Shown in pieces: positions 1 to 5,283 of a DNA stretch of 7,157 nucleotides. Location: positions 1-7,157 of the forward strand of contig DATKCY010000002.1 in NCBI GenBank assembly GCA_035512995.1, given 5' to 3'. The DNA is from Thermohalobaculum sp035512995 (GTDB lineage: Bacteria > Pseudomonadota > Alphaproteobacteria > Rhodobacterales > Rhodobacteraceae). Each line of letters opens with the position of its first letter. Positions within the stretch are counted from its first letter, which is position 1. Position numbers and translations under genes: made by a program. The notes beneath the pieces are model-generated. The model had not been told where the DNA came from, did not search any database, and saw only the letters and a program-made list of their open reading frames with translations.

Positions 1-50
1 GCGCAGGCCAGGAGGTCTTCGTAACTGTAGCTGTCCTTGCGGTCGGGCAT
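1..50 (-). CDS. fabA: FabA N-terminus, 3-hydroxydecanoyl-ACP dehydratase/isomerase (cut by window edge)
   Basis: Only the first 16 codons are present, reading MPDRKDSYSYEDLLAC. This closely resembles the start of FabA proteins (E. coli begins MVDKRESYTKEDLLAS), where the S-Y-x-x-E-D-L-L motif precedes the RGELFG block that would lie outside the window. FabA dehydrates 3-hydroxyacyl-ACP and isomerises the C10 trans-2 product to cis-3, starting anaerobic-type unsaturated fatty acid synthesis in the cytoplasm. In Rhodobacterales it commonly heads a fabA-fabB-fabI group, which would fit the gene running out of the window. The ATG has a GGAG ten bases upstream. The gene follows mutM after 79 bases and may have its own promoter. 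The call rests on 16 residues only. Confidence 0.72.
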   Translation of the reverse strand, partial: MPDRKDSYSYEDLLAC

Positions 51-87
51 CGGCGCATCGCTCCGGGGCAAGTCGGACGTTGTCAGG

Positions 88-116
88 CTCCTAGCATCGG
101 TGCGGGGATCAGACAA
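88..116 (-). promoter_or_regulatory. Candidate promoter for fabA
   Basis: On the minus strand TTGTCT (111-116) is followed after 17 bases by TAGGAG (88-93), which is preceded by TG in extended -10 position (TGCTAGGAG). Transcription would start near base 81, leaving a leader of about 30 bases before the fabA ATG. Spacing is ideal but the -10 matches only three consensus positions, so this is a weak prediction. It lies in the 79-base mutM-fabA spacer, the widest gap among the genes from dapA onward. I see no hairpin-plus-T-run terminator there, so read-through from mutM is also possible. Confidence 0.28.
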
Positions 117-129
117 GCGGGCCGGGGCC

Positions 130-996
130 TTAGCGCTGGCAGCGGGGGCAGTAAAAGCTCGACCGTCCCGCCTGCACGCGGCGCCTGACCGTGCCGCGGC
201 AGCCTGTCCGCGGGCATGGCACGCCCTCCCGGTCGTAGACCCGAAACCCGTGCTGGAAGTAGCCGAGCTCGCCGTCGGTCTGCCGGTAGTCGCGCAAGGA
301 CGAGCCGCCGGCGGCGATCGCCTCCTCCAGCGTCTCGACCACGGCGCCGGCAAGCCGCTCGAGCCGGGCCGCGGAGATCGTGCCGGCGATACGTGCGGGG
401 TGGATGCCGACGCGCCAGAGCGCCTCGCAGACATAGATGTTGCCGAGCCCGGCGACCACGCGCTGGTCCATCAGCGCCGCCTTGACCGAGGTCATCTTGC
501 GCGCCAGCGCCCCGGCCAGCACGGGGCCGGAGAAGGCGTTGCCGAGCGGCTCCGGCCCCAGACGTGCGAGCCAGGGATGGCTGTCGAGGTCCACCGTCGG
601 CCACAGGTCCATCGCGCCGAAGCGGCGGGCGTCGTTGTAGGTGACGACCGCGCCCGCCTCGGTCGCGACGACCACGTGGTCGTGCGTCGTGCGCGCCGCC
701 ACCGCGTGGTGGAAGGCGCCGAGCGGCTCCCTCTCCGCCGCCGGCAGCGCGACGAGGATGCGCCCGGACATGCCCAGATGCACGATCCAGGTCTCGGGTC
801 CGTCGAGCCCGATCAGCAGGAATTTCCCGCGCCTGCCGACGGTGCCGACCCGCCGGCCCTGCAGCCGCTCGGCGAACCGCTCGGGCAGCGGCCAGCGGAG
901 GTCCGGCCGGAACTGCCGTGCGCGCGCGAGCCGCTGGCCCGCCAGCACCGGCTCGAGGCCCCTCCGCACCGTCTCGACCTCGGGCAGCTCCGGCAC
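130..996 (-). CDS. mutM: Formamidopyrimidine-DNA glycosylase (Fpg/MutM)
   Basis: A complete 288-residue bifunctional DNA glycosylase/AP lyase that removes 8-oxoguanine and ring-opened purines. The N-terminus MPELPEVETVRRGL supplies the catalytic Pro (residue 2, the new N-terminus after Met removal) and the adjacent Glu3. Lys58 in GRRGKFLLIGL matches the conserved beta-hairpin lysine. The helix-two-turn-helix carries the family signature GLGNIYVCEALWRVGIHP (183-200). A C-terminal zinc finger is formed by Cys261, Cys266, Cys283 and Cys286, with the conserved G-R-S-S-F-Y-C turn that contacts the lesion. The first pair is spaced CX4C, whereas E. coli has CX2C. The start is GTG at 996, backed by a strong Shine-Dalgarno sequence and by starting exactly at the required MPELPE. 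It is 27 bases downstream of the OmpA-like gene and probably the last gene of the dapA transcript. Confidence 0.98.
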   Translation of the reverse strand: MPELPEVETVRRGLEPVLAGQRLARARQFRPDLRWPLPERFAERLQGRRVGTVGRRGKFLLIGLDGPETWIVHLGMSGRILVALPAAEREPLGAFHHAVAARTTHDHVVVATEAGAVVTYNDARRFGAMDLWPTVDLDSHPWLARLGPEPLGNAFSGPVLAGALARKMTSVKAALMDQRVVAGLGNIYVCEALWRVGIHPARIAGTISAARLERLAGAVVETLEEAIAAGGSSLRDYRQTDGELGYFQHGFRVYDREGVPCPRTGCRGTVRRRVQAGRSSFYCPRCQR

Positions 997-1001
997 GCAC
1001 C

Positions 1002-1006
1002 CCTCC
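1002..1006 (-). promoter_or_regulatory. Shine-Dalgarno site of mutM
   Basis: Minus-strand GGAGG, within the purine run GAGGGAGGGG, lies five bases before the GTG start codon at 996. It sits in the 27-base gap after the OmpA-like gene. It decides the GTG start and suggests that mutM is translated independently of its upstream neighbour. Confidence 0.75.
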
Positions 1007-1023
1007 CTCTCCGCACCGACGCC

Positions 1024-2019
1024 TCACCGCGCGACGATCTCGACCCGCCGGTTGAGGCGCCGGCCTGCCTCAGTCTCGTTCGTCGCGACGGGGGCGAGCC
1101 AGCCGGCGCCGTGCGCCTGCAGCCGCTCCGGCGCGACGCCCCGCGCGATCAGCGCCTCGCGCACCGCTTCGGCCCGGCGGCGCGAGAGCGCGATGTTGCC
1201 CTCGAGCCCGCCGACATTGTCGGAGTGGCCGACGAGGGCGAAGCTGCGGTCCGGCATGTCCATCACGGTCCGCGCCAGGCGGTCGAGCGCCCCGGCCGAG
1301 GACTCGGCGAGCCCGGTGCCTCCCGGCGTGAAGGCGAGGCCGTCGATCACGGCGTGGCCCGCGGCGGGGAGCCGCTCGGCCGTCGAGGCGGCGGGCGCGG
1401 TCGGCGGCGGCTCCGCCGCGGCGGCCGGAGGCTCGGGCGCAGGCGCGTCCGGCTCCGCCGGTGGCTCGCCGGCGGGCTCGGGGGAGGGGATCGAATCCGG
1501 CGTCGGCGGCTCCACCGGCGCCCCCTCGACCATGACCGTCTGCACGTGGAGGGTGTCGAGCACGCGGCTCGCGAGGACCGAGGCGTAGCGCCCGTCGGGC
1601 GCCGCCATCGAGAGCTGGGCGAAGTTGCCCGTGTCCATCAGCATCGCCGGCGCCGGCATCAGTTCGACCCCGAAGCGGAAGTCGAAGCCGCCGCACTCGC
1701 GGTCGCGGCAGAGGAAGACCGGCTCGAACGCCTTCTCGGCCAGCCGGGTCCGGTAGTCGGCGACGACGTCGACCGGGCTCCGCGCGCTGTCCTCGAGCGT
1801 CCACGCCCTGCGGACGACCCGGCCCTCGAGCGGCTGCACCGGCGTCCGGTCGCCGCCGAAGGCTGCCACCGGAAGGTCGTAGCGGTCGCGCGCCGCATCG
1901 GTCTCGGCGGTCATCACCGCTCCCTCGGGGCCGCCTGCGTCGAGCGCCGCCGGCACGTCCGCCGGCGCGGGCCCGGCCAGCGCGAAGAGCACCGGCGCCA
2001 GGCAGCCAAGGCGGCGCAT
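1024..2019 (-). CDS. Exported OmpA-family protein with an N-terminal Cys-pair domain
   Basis: 331 residues. Residues 1-20 (MRRLGCLAPVLFALAGPAPA) look like a Sec signal peptide with an A-P-A cleavage site, so the mature protein should be periplasmic or outer-membrane associated. Residues about 45-165 form a domain with a possible disulfide pair, Cys104 and Cys109, in CRDRECGGFDFRFG; this resembles DUF4892-like or Rhodobacter OmpA-family N-terminal regions, a family link I infer from memory. A Pro/Ala/Glu-rich linker spans about 168-215. Residues 222-331 are an OmpA C-terminal domain with GHSDNVGG (Asp267), LSRRRAEAV (Arg282) and a closing GRRLNRRVEIV, the usual diaminopimelate-peptidoglycan binding site. 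There is no beta-barrel and no lipobox Cys after the signal peptide. The frame is open farther upstream, but ATG 2019 gives the signal peptide and avoids overlapping the preceding gene, whose stop is five bases away. The ribosome site is weak, suggesting translational coupling. Confidence 0.93.
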   Translation of the reverse strand: MRRLGCLAPVLFALAGPAPADVPAALDAGGPEGAVMTAETDAARDRYDLPVAAFGGDRTPVQPLEGRVVRRAWTLEDSARSPVDVVADYRTRLAEKAFEPVFLCRDRECGGFDFRFGVELMPAPAMLMDTGNFAQLSMAAPDGRYASVLASRVLDTLHVQTVMVEGAPVEPPTPDSIPSPEPAGEPPAEPDAPAPEPPAAAAEPPPTAPAASTAERLPAAGHAVIDGLAFTPGGTGLAESSAGALDRLARTVMDMPDRSFALVGHSDNVGGLEGNIALSRRRAEAVREALIARGVAPERLQAHGAGWLAPVATNETEAGRRLNRRVEIVAR

Positions 2020-2024
2020 CGGGC

Positions 2025-2597
2025 TCAGCCGCGGCCTCGGGCGTGGTAGTCGGGATTGGGCTCCATGCCGACGGCGCTGGCCATGCGGTTCGACATCGCG
2101 AAGAAGCCGGCGACGGCCACGAGGTCCCAGATGTCGGCCTCGGTGAGCCCGTGATCGCGCAAGCCGCCGCGGTCGGCCTCGCCGATCTCGGCGCTCGCGC
2201 GGCACATCTTCGTGGCGAAGTCGAGCATCGCGCGCTGGCGCGGGGTCAGGTCGGCGAACCGCCAGTTGAACGCGATCGCCTCGCCGAGGCCGGGGTCGCC
2301 GGAGAGCTCGCGCACCGCCGCGCCGTGCGCGACCAGGCAGTACCAGCAGCGGTTCTCGGCCGAGACCACGACCGCGATCATCTCGCGCTCGAGCTTCGAG
2401 AGCCCGCTCTCGCCCAGCATCAGGTCGTTGTACATGGCGCCGAAGGCCGCGAGCTTCTCCGGCCGGTGCGCATAGGCCACCAGCACGTTCGGGATCAGCC
2501 CCAGCTTCTCCTGGCACTTCTCGAACAGGGCCGCGACGTCGTCGGGCAGCGGCTCGGGGGGCGCGAGGTCGAGCGCGGTGGTCTTCGGCAGGTCCAT
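2025..2597 (-). CDS. AhpD-like peroxidase-related protein (carboxymuconolactone decarboxylase superfamily)
   Basis: 190 residues, cytoplasmic, no signal peptide. It matches the 'uncharacterized peroxidase-related enzyme' family, all-helical AhpD-fold proteins. The core motif is ENRCWYCLVAHG with Cys84, Cys87 and His91; Glu72 sits 12 residues before Cys84. This reproduces the spacing of the Mycobacterium tuberculosis AhpD relay (Glu118, Cys130, Cys133, His137), so the protein has every residue needed for thiol-dependent peroxide reduction or disulfide exchange. The natural reductant and substrate are unknown. It lies 13 bases after the GNAT gene and 5 before the OmpA-like gene. The ATG has only a poor ribosome site (GAG close to the start), typical of internal operon genes here. 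A true carboxymuconolactone decarboxylase is unlikely because the redox CXXC motif is intact and no aromatic-degradation genes are nearby. Confidence 0.92.
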   Translation of the reverse strand: MDLPKTTALDLAPPEPLPDDVAALFEKCQEKLGLIPNVLVAYAHRPEKLAAFGAMYNDLMLGESGLSKLEREMIAVVVSAENRCWYCLVAHGAAVRELSGDPGLGEAIAFNWRFADLTPRQRAMLDFATKMCRASAEIGEADRGGLRDHGLTEADIWDLVAVAGFFAMSNRMASAVGMEPNPDYHARGRG

Positions 2598-2610
2598 GGG
2601 GCTCGCAGGC

Positions 2611-3330
2611 TCAGTCGTCCAGGATGCGGTAATGGTATCGGCCGGCCTGCGCCATGCCCAGCTTTTCGTAGAGCGCGCGGGCCGGCCGGTTCGCCTCCGT
2701 CACCGCCAGCGCCAGCCACGTCGCGCCGTGCTCGGCGGCGAAGGTGGCGGCGGCACGGGTCAGCATCGTCCCGGCCCCGCCGCGACGCTGGCCGGGCAGC
2801 ACCTCGACCGCGTGCAGCATGGCGACCGCGCCGTCGAGGCCGAGGAACGCGACCCCCGCCGGCGCGTCGCCGAGACGGGCGAGGAGCACGATCTTCGGCT
2901 CGGGCGCGCGCGCCATCACCGCGCGGCGCCCCGCGCCGATGCCGCCGGCCTCCCAGATCTCGTCGGCCAGCGCGAGCGGCGTCGAGACGCGGAAGACCCG
3001 CGCGGTCTCGTCCGACGGGGCCGCGAGGCTGCAAAGCGGAGCCGCGTAGAAGACTGTCGGGTCGACGATCCGGCAACCGCGGGCGCCGAGCGCCTCGTCC
3101 AGCGCCTCCTCGCCCGGGAGGACGCGGAAGAGCGGCGGTTGCCCCCACGCCCGCATCGCGTCCTCGGCGACCGCTATCCCGGCGTCCGGGCCCGCGGGCG
3201 AGGCGGCGGAGACCCGCTTGCCGCCGCCGGCGCCGCAGCGCAGCGTCCAGCCCTCGCGCACCGCGCGCCCGGCAGGCGGCCAGGTCGTCTCGAGCGCCGC
3301 CACGAGGCGGGACTGACCGGGCGCCGTCAC
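2611..3330 (-). CDS. GNAT-family N-acetyltransferase
   Basis: 239 residues. The C-terminal half (about 135-239) is a GNAT fold: beta strand and motif A with the acetyl-CoA pyrophosphate loop QRRGGAG (181-187) after HAVEVLPG, then the closing N-R-P-A-R-A-L-Y-E-K-L-G-M (214-226) typical of motif B. The N-terminal part (ALETTWPPA, GWTLRCGAGGGKRVSAA) is a second, degenerate GNAT-like half seen in alphaproteobacterial homologues. The acceptor substrate cannot be told; small amines, amino acids or protein N-termini are all possible. The assigned start is GTG at 3330, 16 bases after smpB, with no visible ribosome site. An in-frame GTG at 3303 (nine codons later) is an alternative start, so the N-terminus is uncertain. 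The next gene starts 13 bases after its stop. Confidence 0.9.
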   Translation of the reverse strand: MTAPGQSRLVAALETTWPPAGRAVREGWTLRCGAGGGKRVSAASPAGPDAGIAVAEDAMRAWGQPPLFRVLPGEEALDEALGARGCRIVDPTVFYAAPLCSLAAPSDETARVFRVSTPLALADEIWEAGGIGAGRRAVMARAPEPKIVLLARLGDAPAGVAFLGLDGAVAMLHAVEVLPGQRRGGAGTMLTRAAATFAAEHGATWLALAVTEANRPARALYEKLGMAQAGRYHYRILDD

Positions 3331-3346
3331 GGCGGGGCGCGGCGCC

Positions 3347-3820
3347 TCAGCCGTGCTGGCGCATGAGGCGGGCCTTCTGGCGCTGCCAGTCGCGCTTCTT
3401 CTCGGTCTCGCGCTTGTCGTGGCTCTTCTTGCCCTTGGCGATCCCGAGCTCGAGCTTCGCGATGCCGCGCGCGTTGAAGTAGAGGCGGAGCGGCACCAGC
3501 GTCATGCCCTCGCGCCCCACGCCCTGCGCCAGGCGGTCGAGCTCACGCGCGCGGACCAAGAGCTTGCGGCGCCGGCGCTCGTCGTGGCTGAAGGCGGCGG
3601 CTTTCGCCTGGGTGTATTTCGGGATGTGGCTGTTGATGAGCCAGAGCTCGCCACCCTCGACCGAGGCGTAGCTCTCGCCGATGTTCGCCTGGCCCTGGCG
3701 CAGCGACTTGACCTCGGAGCCCTCGAGCACGATGCCGGTCTCGAGCGCGTCCTCGATGAAGTAGTTGTGCCGCGCCTTCCGGTTCTCGGCGACGACCTTG
3801 CGCGGATCCTTCTCGGCCAT
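3347..3820 (-). CDS. smpB: SsrA-binding protein SmpB
   Basis: 157 residues, the normal family length (E. coli 160). SmpB binds tmRNA and places it in the A site of stalled ribosomes for trans-translation. Family signatures are RKARHNYFIEDALETGIVL (15-33), GSEVKSLRQGQANIGESY (34-51), the OB-fold strand ELWLINSHIPKY (58-69) and the basic decoding tail with GKKSHDKR (130-137) followed by KKRDWQRQKARLMR. The frame is open far upstream, but the ATG at 3820 gives the expected N-terminus and lies two bases after the dapA stop. No Shine-Dalgarno is visible, so translation probably depends on ribosomes finishing dapA. The tmRNA gene ssrA is not in the window. dapA-smpB adjacency is, as far as I recall, common in Alphaproteobacteria. 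Confidence 0.98.
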   Translation of the reverse strand: MAEKDPRKVVAENRKARHNYFIEDALETGIVLEGSEVKSLRQGQANIGESYASVEGGELWLINSHIPKYTQAKAAAFSHDERRRRKLLVRARELDRLAQGVGREGMTLVPLRLYFNARGIAKLELGIAKGKKSHDKRETEKKRDWQRQKARLMRQHG

Positions 3821-3822
3821 TC

Positions 3823-4701
3823 TCAGGCGTTGACCAGCCCGGCGTGGGCCATCGCGTCGCGCACCAGGGCCTTGGTCGCCTCGGTCACGCCGACCAGCGG
3901 CAGGCGCACCTCGTCCGAGCAGCGGTCGAGGACGGAGAGCGCGTATTTCGCCGGCGCCGGGCTCGATTCGGCGAAGAGCGCGGTATGGAGCGGCATCAGC
4001 CGGTCCTGGAGCGTGAGCGCCGCCGCGTAGTCGCCCTCGAGCATCGCGTCCTGGAACTCGGCGCAGAGCTTCGGGGCGACATTGGCGGTGACCGAGATGC
4101 AGCCCGATCCGCCATGCGCGTTGAAGCCGAGCGCCGAGGCGTCCTCGCCCGAGAGCTGGATGAAATCGGACCCGCAGCAGGCGCGCTGCTTCGAGACGCG
4201 CACGAGGTCGCATGTCGCGTCCTTGACGCCGATGATGCGGGGCAGCCGGGCGAGCGCGCCCATCGTCTCGGGCGCCATGTCGACGACCGAGCGGCCGGGG
4301 ATGTTGTAGATCACGATCGGCAGGCCGCAGCCGTCGTGGAGCGCCGTGTAGTGCGCGATCAGGCCGGCCTGGGTCGGCTTGTTGTAGTACGGGGTCACCA
4401 CCAGCGCCGCGTCCGCGCCCACCTTCTCGGCATGGCGGACATAGCGCAGCGCCTCGGCCGTGTTGTTGGAGCCGGCGCCGGCCAGCACCGGCACACGCCC
4501 GGCCGAGACCTCGACCGTCAGCTCGACGACCCGCATGTGCTCGGCTTCGGTCAGGGTCGGGCTCTCGCCCGTCGTGCCCACGGGGACCAGCGCCTTGGTG
4601 CCCTCGGCGATCTGCCACTCGACGATGCCGGCAAACGCGCTCTCGTCGAGCGAGCCGTCGCGGAAGGGCGTGACGAGCGCCGTGATCGAACCCTTGAACA
4701 T
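3823..4701 (-). CDS. dapA: 4-hydroxy-tetrahydrodipicolinate synthase
   Basis: 292 residues, the same length as E. coli DapA. It condenses pyruvate with aspartate semialdehyde, the first committed step to diaminopimelate (peptidoglycan) and lysine, in the cytoplasm as a TIM-barrel tetramer. The Schiff-base lysine is Lys160 in IIGVKDAT. The catalytic triad is Thr43 (VGTTGES), Tyr106 (VTPYYNKPTQ) and Tyr132 (IYNIPGRS), with Arg137 for substrate binding. Of the E. coli lysine-inhibition residues, Asn79, Glu83, Tyr105 and His55 are kept, but His53 is replaced by Glu52 (numbering one lower than E. coli), so feedback may be altered. I chose ATG 4701 over an upstream in-frame ATG at 4734 because it gives MFKGSITALVTPF, the family start, and follows AAGGA by nine bases. 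It appears to be the first gene of the six-gene array. Confidence 0.98.
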   Translation of the reverse strand: MFKGSITALVTPFRDGSLDESAFAGIVEWQIAEGTKALVPVGTTGESPTLTEAEHMRVVELTVEVSAGRVPVLAGAGSNNTAEALRYVRHAEKVGADAALVVTPYYNKPTQAGLIAHYTALHDGCGLPIVIYNIPGRSVVDMAPETMGALARLPRIIGVKDATCDLVRVSKQRACCGSDFIQLSGEDASALGFNAHGGSGCISVTANVAPKLCAEFQDAMLEGDYAAALTLQDRLMPLHTALFAESSPAPAKYALSVLDRCSDEVRLPLVGVTEATKALVRDAMAHAGLVNA

Positions 4702-4710
4702 GGGTGGTGG

Positions 4711-4715
4711 TCCTT
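4711..4715 (-). promoter_or_regulatory. Shine-Dalgarno site of dapA
   Basis: Minus-strand AAGGA nine bases before ATG 4701. It supports this start over the upstream ATG at 4734, which would add 11 Pro/Arg/Gln-rich residues not typical of DapA. Confidence 0.7.
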
Positions 4716-4764
4716 GTCTCTGGGGCGGGCGCAAGGGTCGCCTCCACCCCGCGGGGAGGCCGGG

Positions 4765-4793
4765 ACACTAGTGCCAAAGCCCCCGGCAGGCAA
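4765..4793 (-). promoter_or_regulatory. Candidate housekeeping promoter of the dapA operon
   Basis: Minus-strand TTGCCT (4788-4793) and TAGTGT (4765-4770) are separated by 17 bases. The -35 matches four of six sigma-70 positions; the -10 keeps the important first, second and sixth bases. Transcription would start near 4758, giving a leader of about 57 bases before dapA. It is the best-spaced pair I found in the intergenic region. The palindrome CACTAGTG (4766-4773) overlaps the -10. Confidence 0.4.
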
Positions 4794-4865
4794 GGCGGCG
4801 GGCCCAGGTAAACAGGGCTATCGCATTTGGCCGATGACGGTTCTGGCGAAGGCAAGAATGCGGCA

Positions 4866-5032
4866 CTGGGCTGAACGAGCCTTAACTGGACGCTGGCTCC
4901 TCTTCGGGTTTCACGATCCGCATCAGCCCAAAGTTTACCCCGAGAGCGTCGTTGACGGTGCCGGGCGTCTCTGGCGGGAGCTTGGTATCGGCCGACCACC
5001 GGGTCCAACTCCCTCGAACTCATTCAGCCCAG
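4866..5032. repeat. Imperfect 14-base inverted repeat flanking 139 bases
   Basis: The plus strand at 4866-4879 reads CTGGGCTGAACGAG. The minus strand at 5032-5019 reads CTGGGCTGAATGAG, so 13 of 14 bases match. The copies face each other across 139 bases inside the nar-dapA spacer. No target-site duplication is visible just outside the copies. It could be a remnant of a small element, paired operator sites, or chance. Confidence 0.45.
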
Positions 5033-5073
5033 CTGACCCAGCGCCATGCCGAAAGCGGGTCGATGGCAGCAGA

Positions 5074-5283
5074 TCATCCGAAAATCAGCCAGAGCACGAT
5101 GACGAGGCCGAGGAGGGTGACGACCAGCCAGATCATCGGCCAGGCGCGGCCTTCCTCGCGCTGGACCGAGGTTGTGTCGGCAGGGGCGCGGCTCGACCGC
5201 TCCGTATCGTGGGTCGTCTCCTTGCGGCTCCTGAGAGCGGGGTTGAGCCCCCGCTCGCGCGGCTCTTCAGGCTTGTTCGGCAT
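5074..5283 (-). CDS. Small C-terminally membrane-anchored protein, function unknown
   Basis: 69 residues. Residues 1-47 are hydrophilic and charged (many Arg, Glu, Thr and Ser) and look disordered. Residues 49-69 (P-M-I-W-L-V-V-T-L-L-G-L-V-I-V-L-W-L-I-F-G) are one hydrophobic helix ending at the C-terminus, so the N-terminus should face the cytoplasm, as in tail-anchored small proteins. ATG 5283 has a perfect AAGGAG seven bases upstream inside the end of the preceding gene, which it overlaps by 17 bases; the strong ribosome site argues that it is really expressed. I do not recognise the family. As the last gene of a nar operon it may assist the membrane-bound reductase, but that is positional inference only. 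Confidence 0.82.
   Translation of the reverse strand: MPNKPEEPRERGLNPALRSRKETTHDTERSSRAPADTTSVQREEGRAWPMIWLVVTLLGLVIVLWLIFG

Larger units (their letters stand above)
4702..5073. other. Intergenic region between the nar operon end and dapA
   Basis: 372 bases with no gene I can support, and visibly lower in G+C than its surroundings. The dapA-proximal 100 bases hold the ribosome site and candidate promoter. The distal part holds an imperfect 14-base inverted repeat (4866-4879 and 5019-5032) and a faintly protein-like minus-strand reading (5019 to 4882) with no start codon. I see no hairpin followed by a T-run that would end the nar transcript, and no RNA gene. Frames here are open on both strands, as expected at this G+C, without a start plus ribosome site. 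Confidence 0.6.

Noticed and set aside
37..2049. A 670-codon open frame on the plus strand opposite mutM and the OmpA-like gene
   Set aside because: It is antisense to two recognisable genes, its product is low-complexity Arg/Gly/Pro/Ala-rich, and such antisense frames are expected at about 70% G+C.
2020..2517. A longer N-terminus for the OmpA-like protein
   Set aside because: The extension is the AhpD-like gene in another frame; ATG 2019 yields a clean signal peptide.
4741..4759. GC-rich hairpin with palindrome CCCCGCGGGG as a terminator or riboswitch
   Set aside because: It is short, has no following T-run on either strand, and lies in the dapA leader where high G+C makes such palindromes common. 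The leader of about 57 bases is too short for a lysine riboswitch.
4760..4778. TGGCAC near 4775 as a sigma-54 promoter
   Set aside because: The required GC element at the proper spacing is missing (TCCCG instead of TTGCA).
3347..5023. A 558-codon minus-strand frame ending in SmpB, as a possible fusion protein
   Set aside because: Only the last 157 codons are SmpB-like; the rest is dapA read in the wrong frame. The ATG at 3820 gives the normal SmpB length.
4882..5076. Read-through or selenocysteine at the two TGA codons after the 69-residue protein
   Set aside because: A C-terminal membrane helix is a sensible protein end, no selenocysteine insertion hairpin is evident right after either TGA, and no family with that extension comes to mind.
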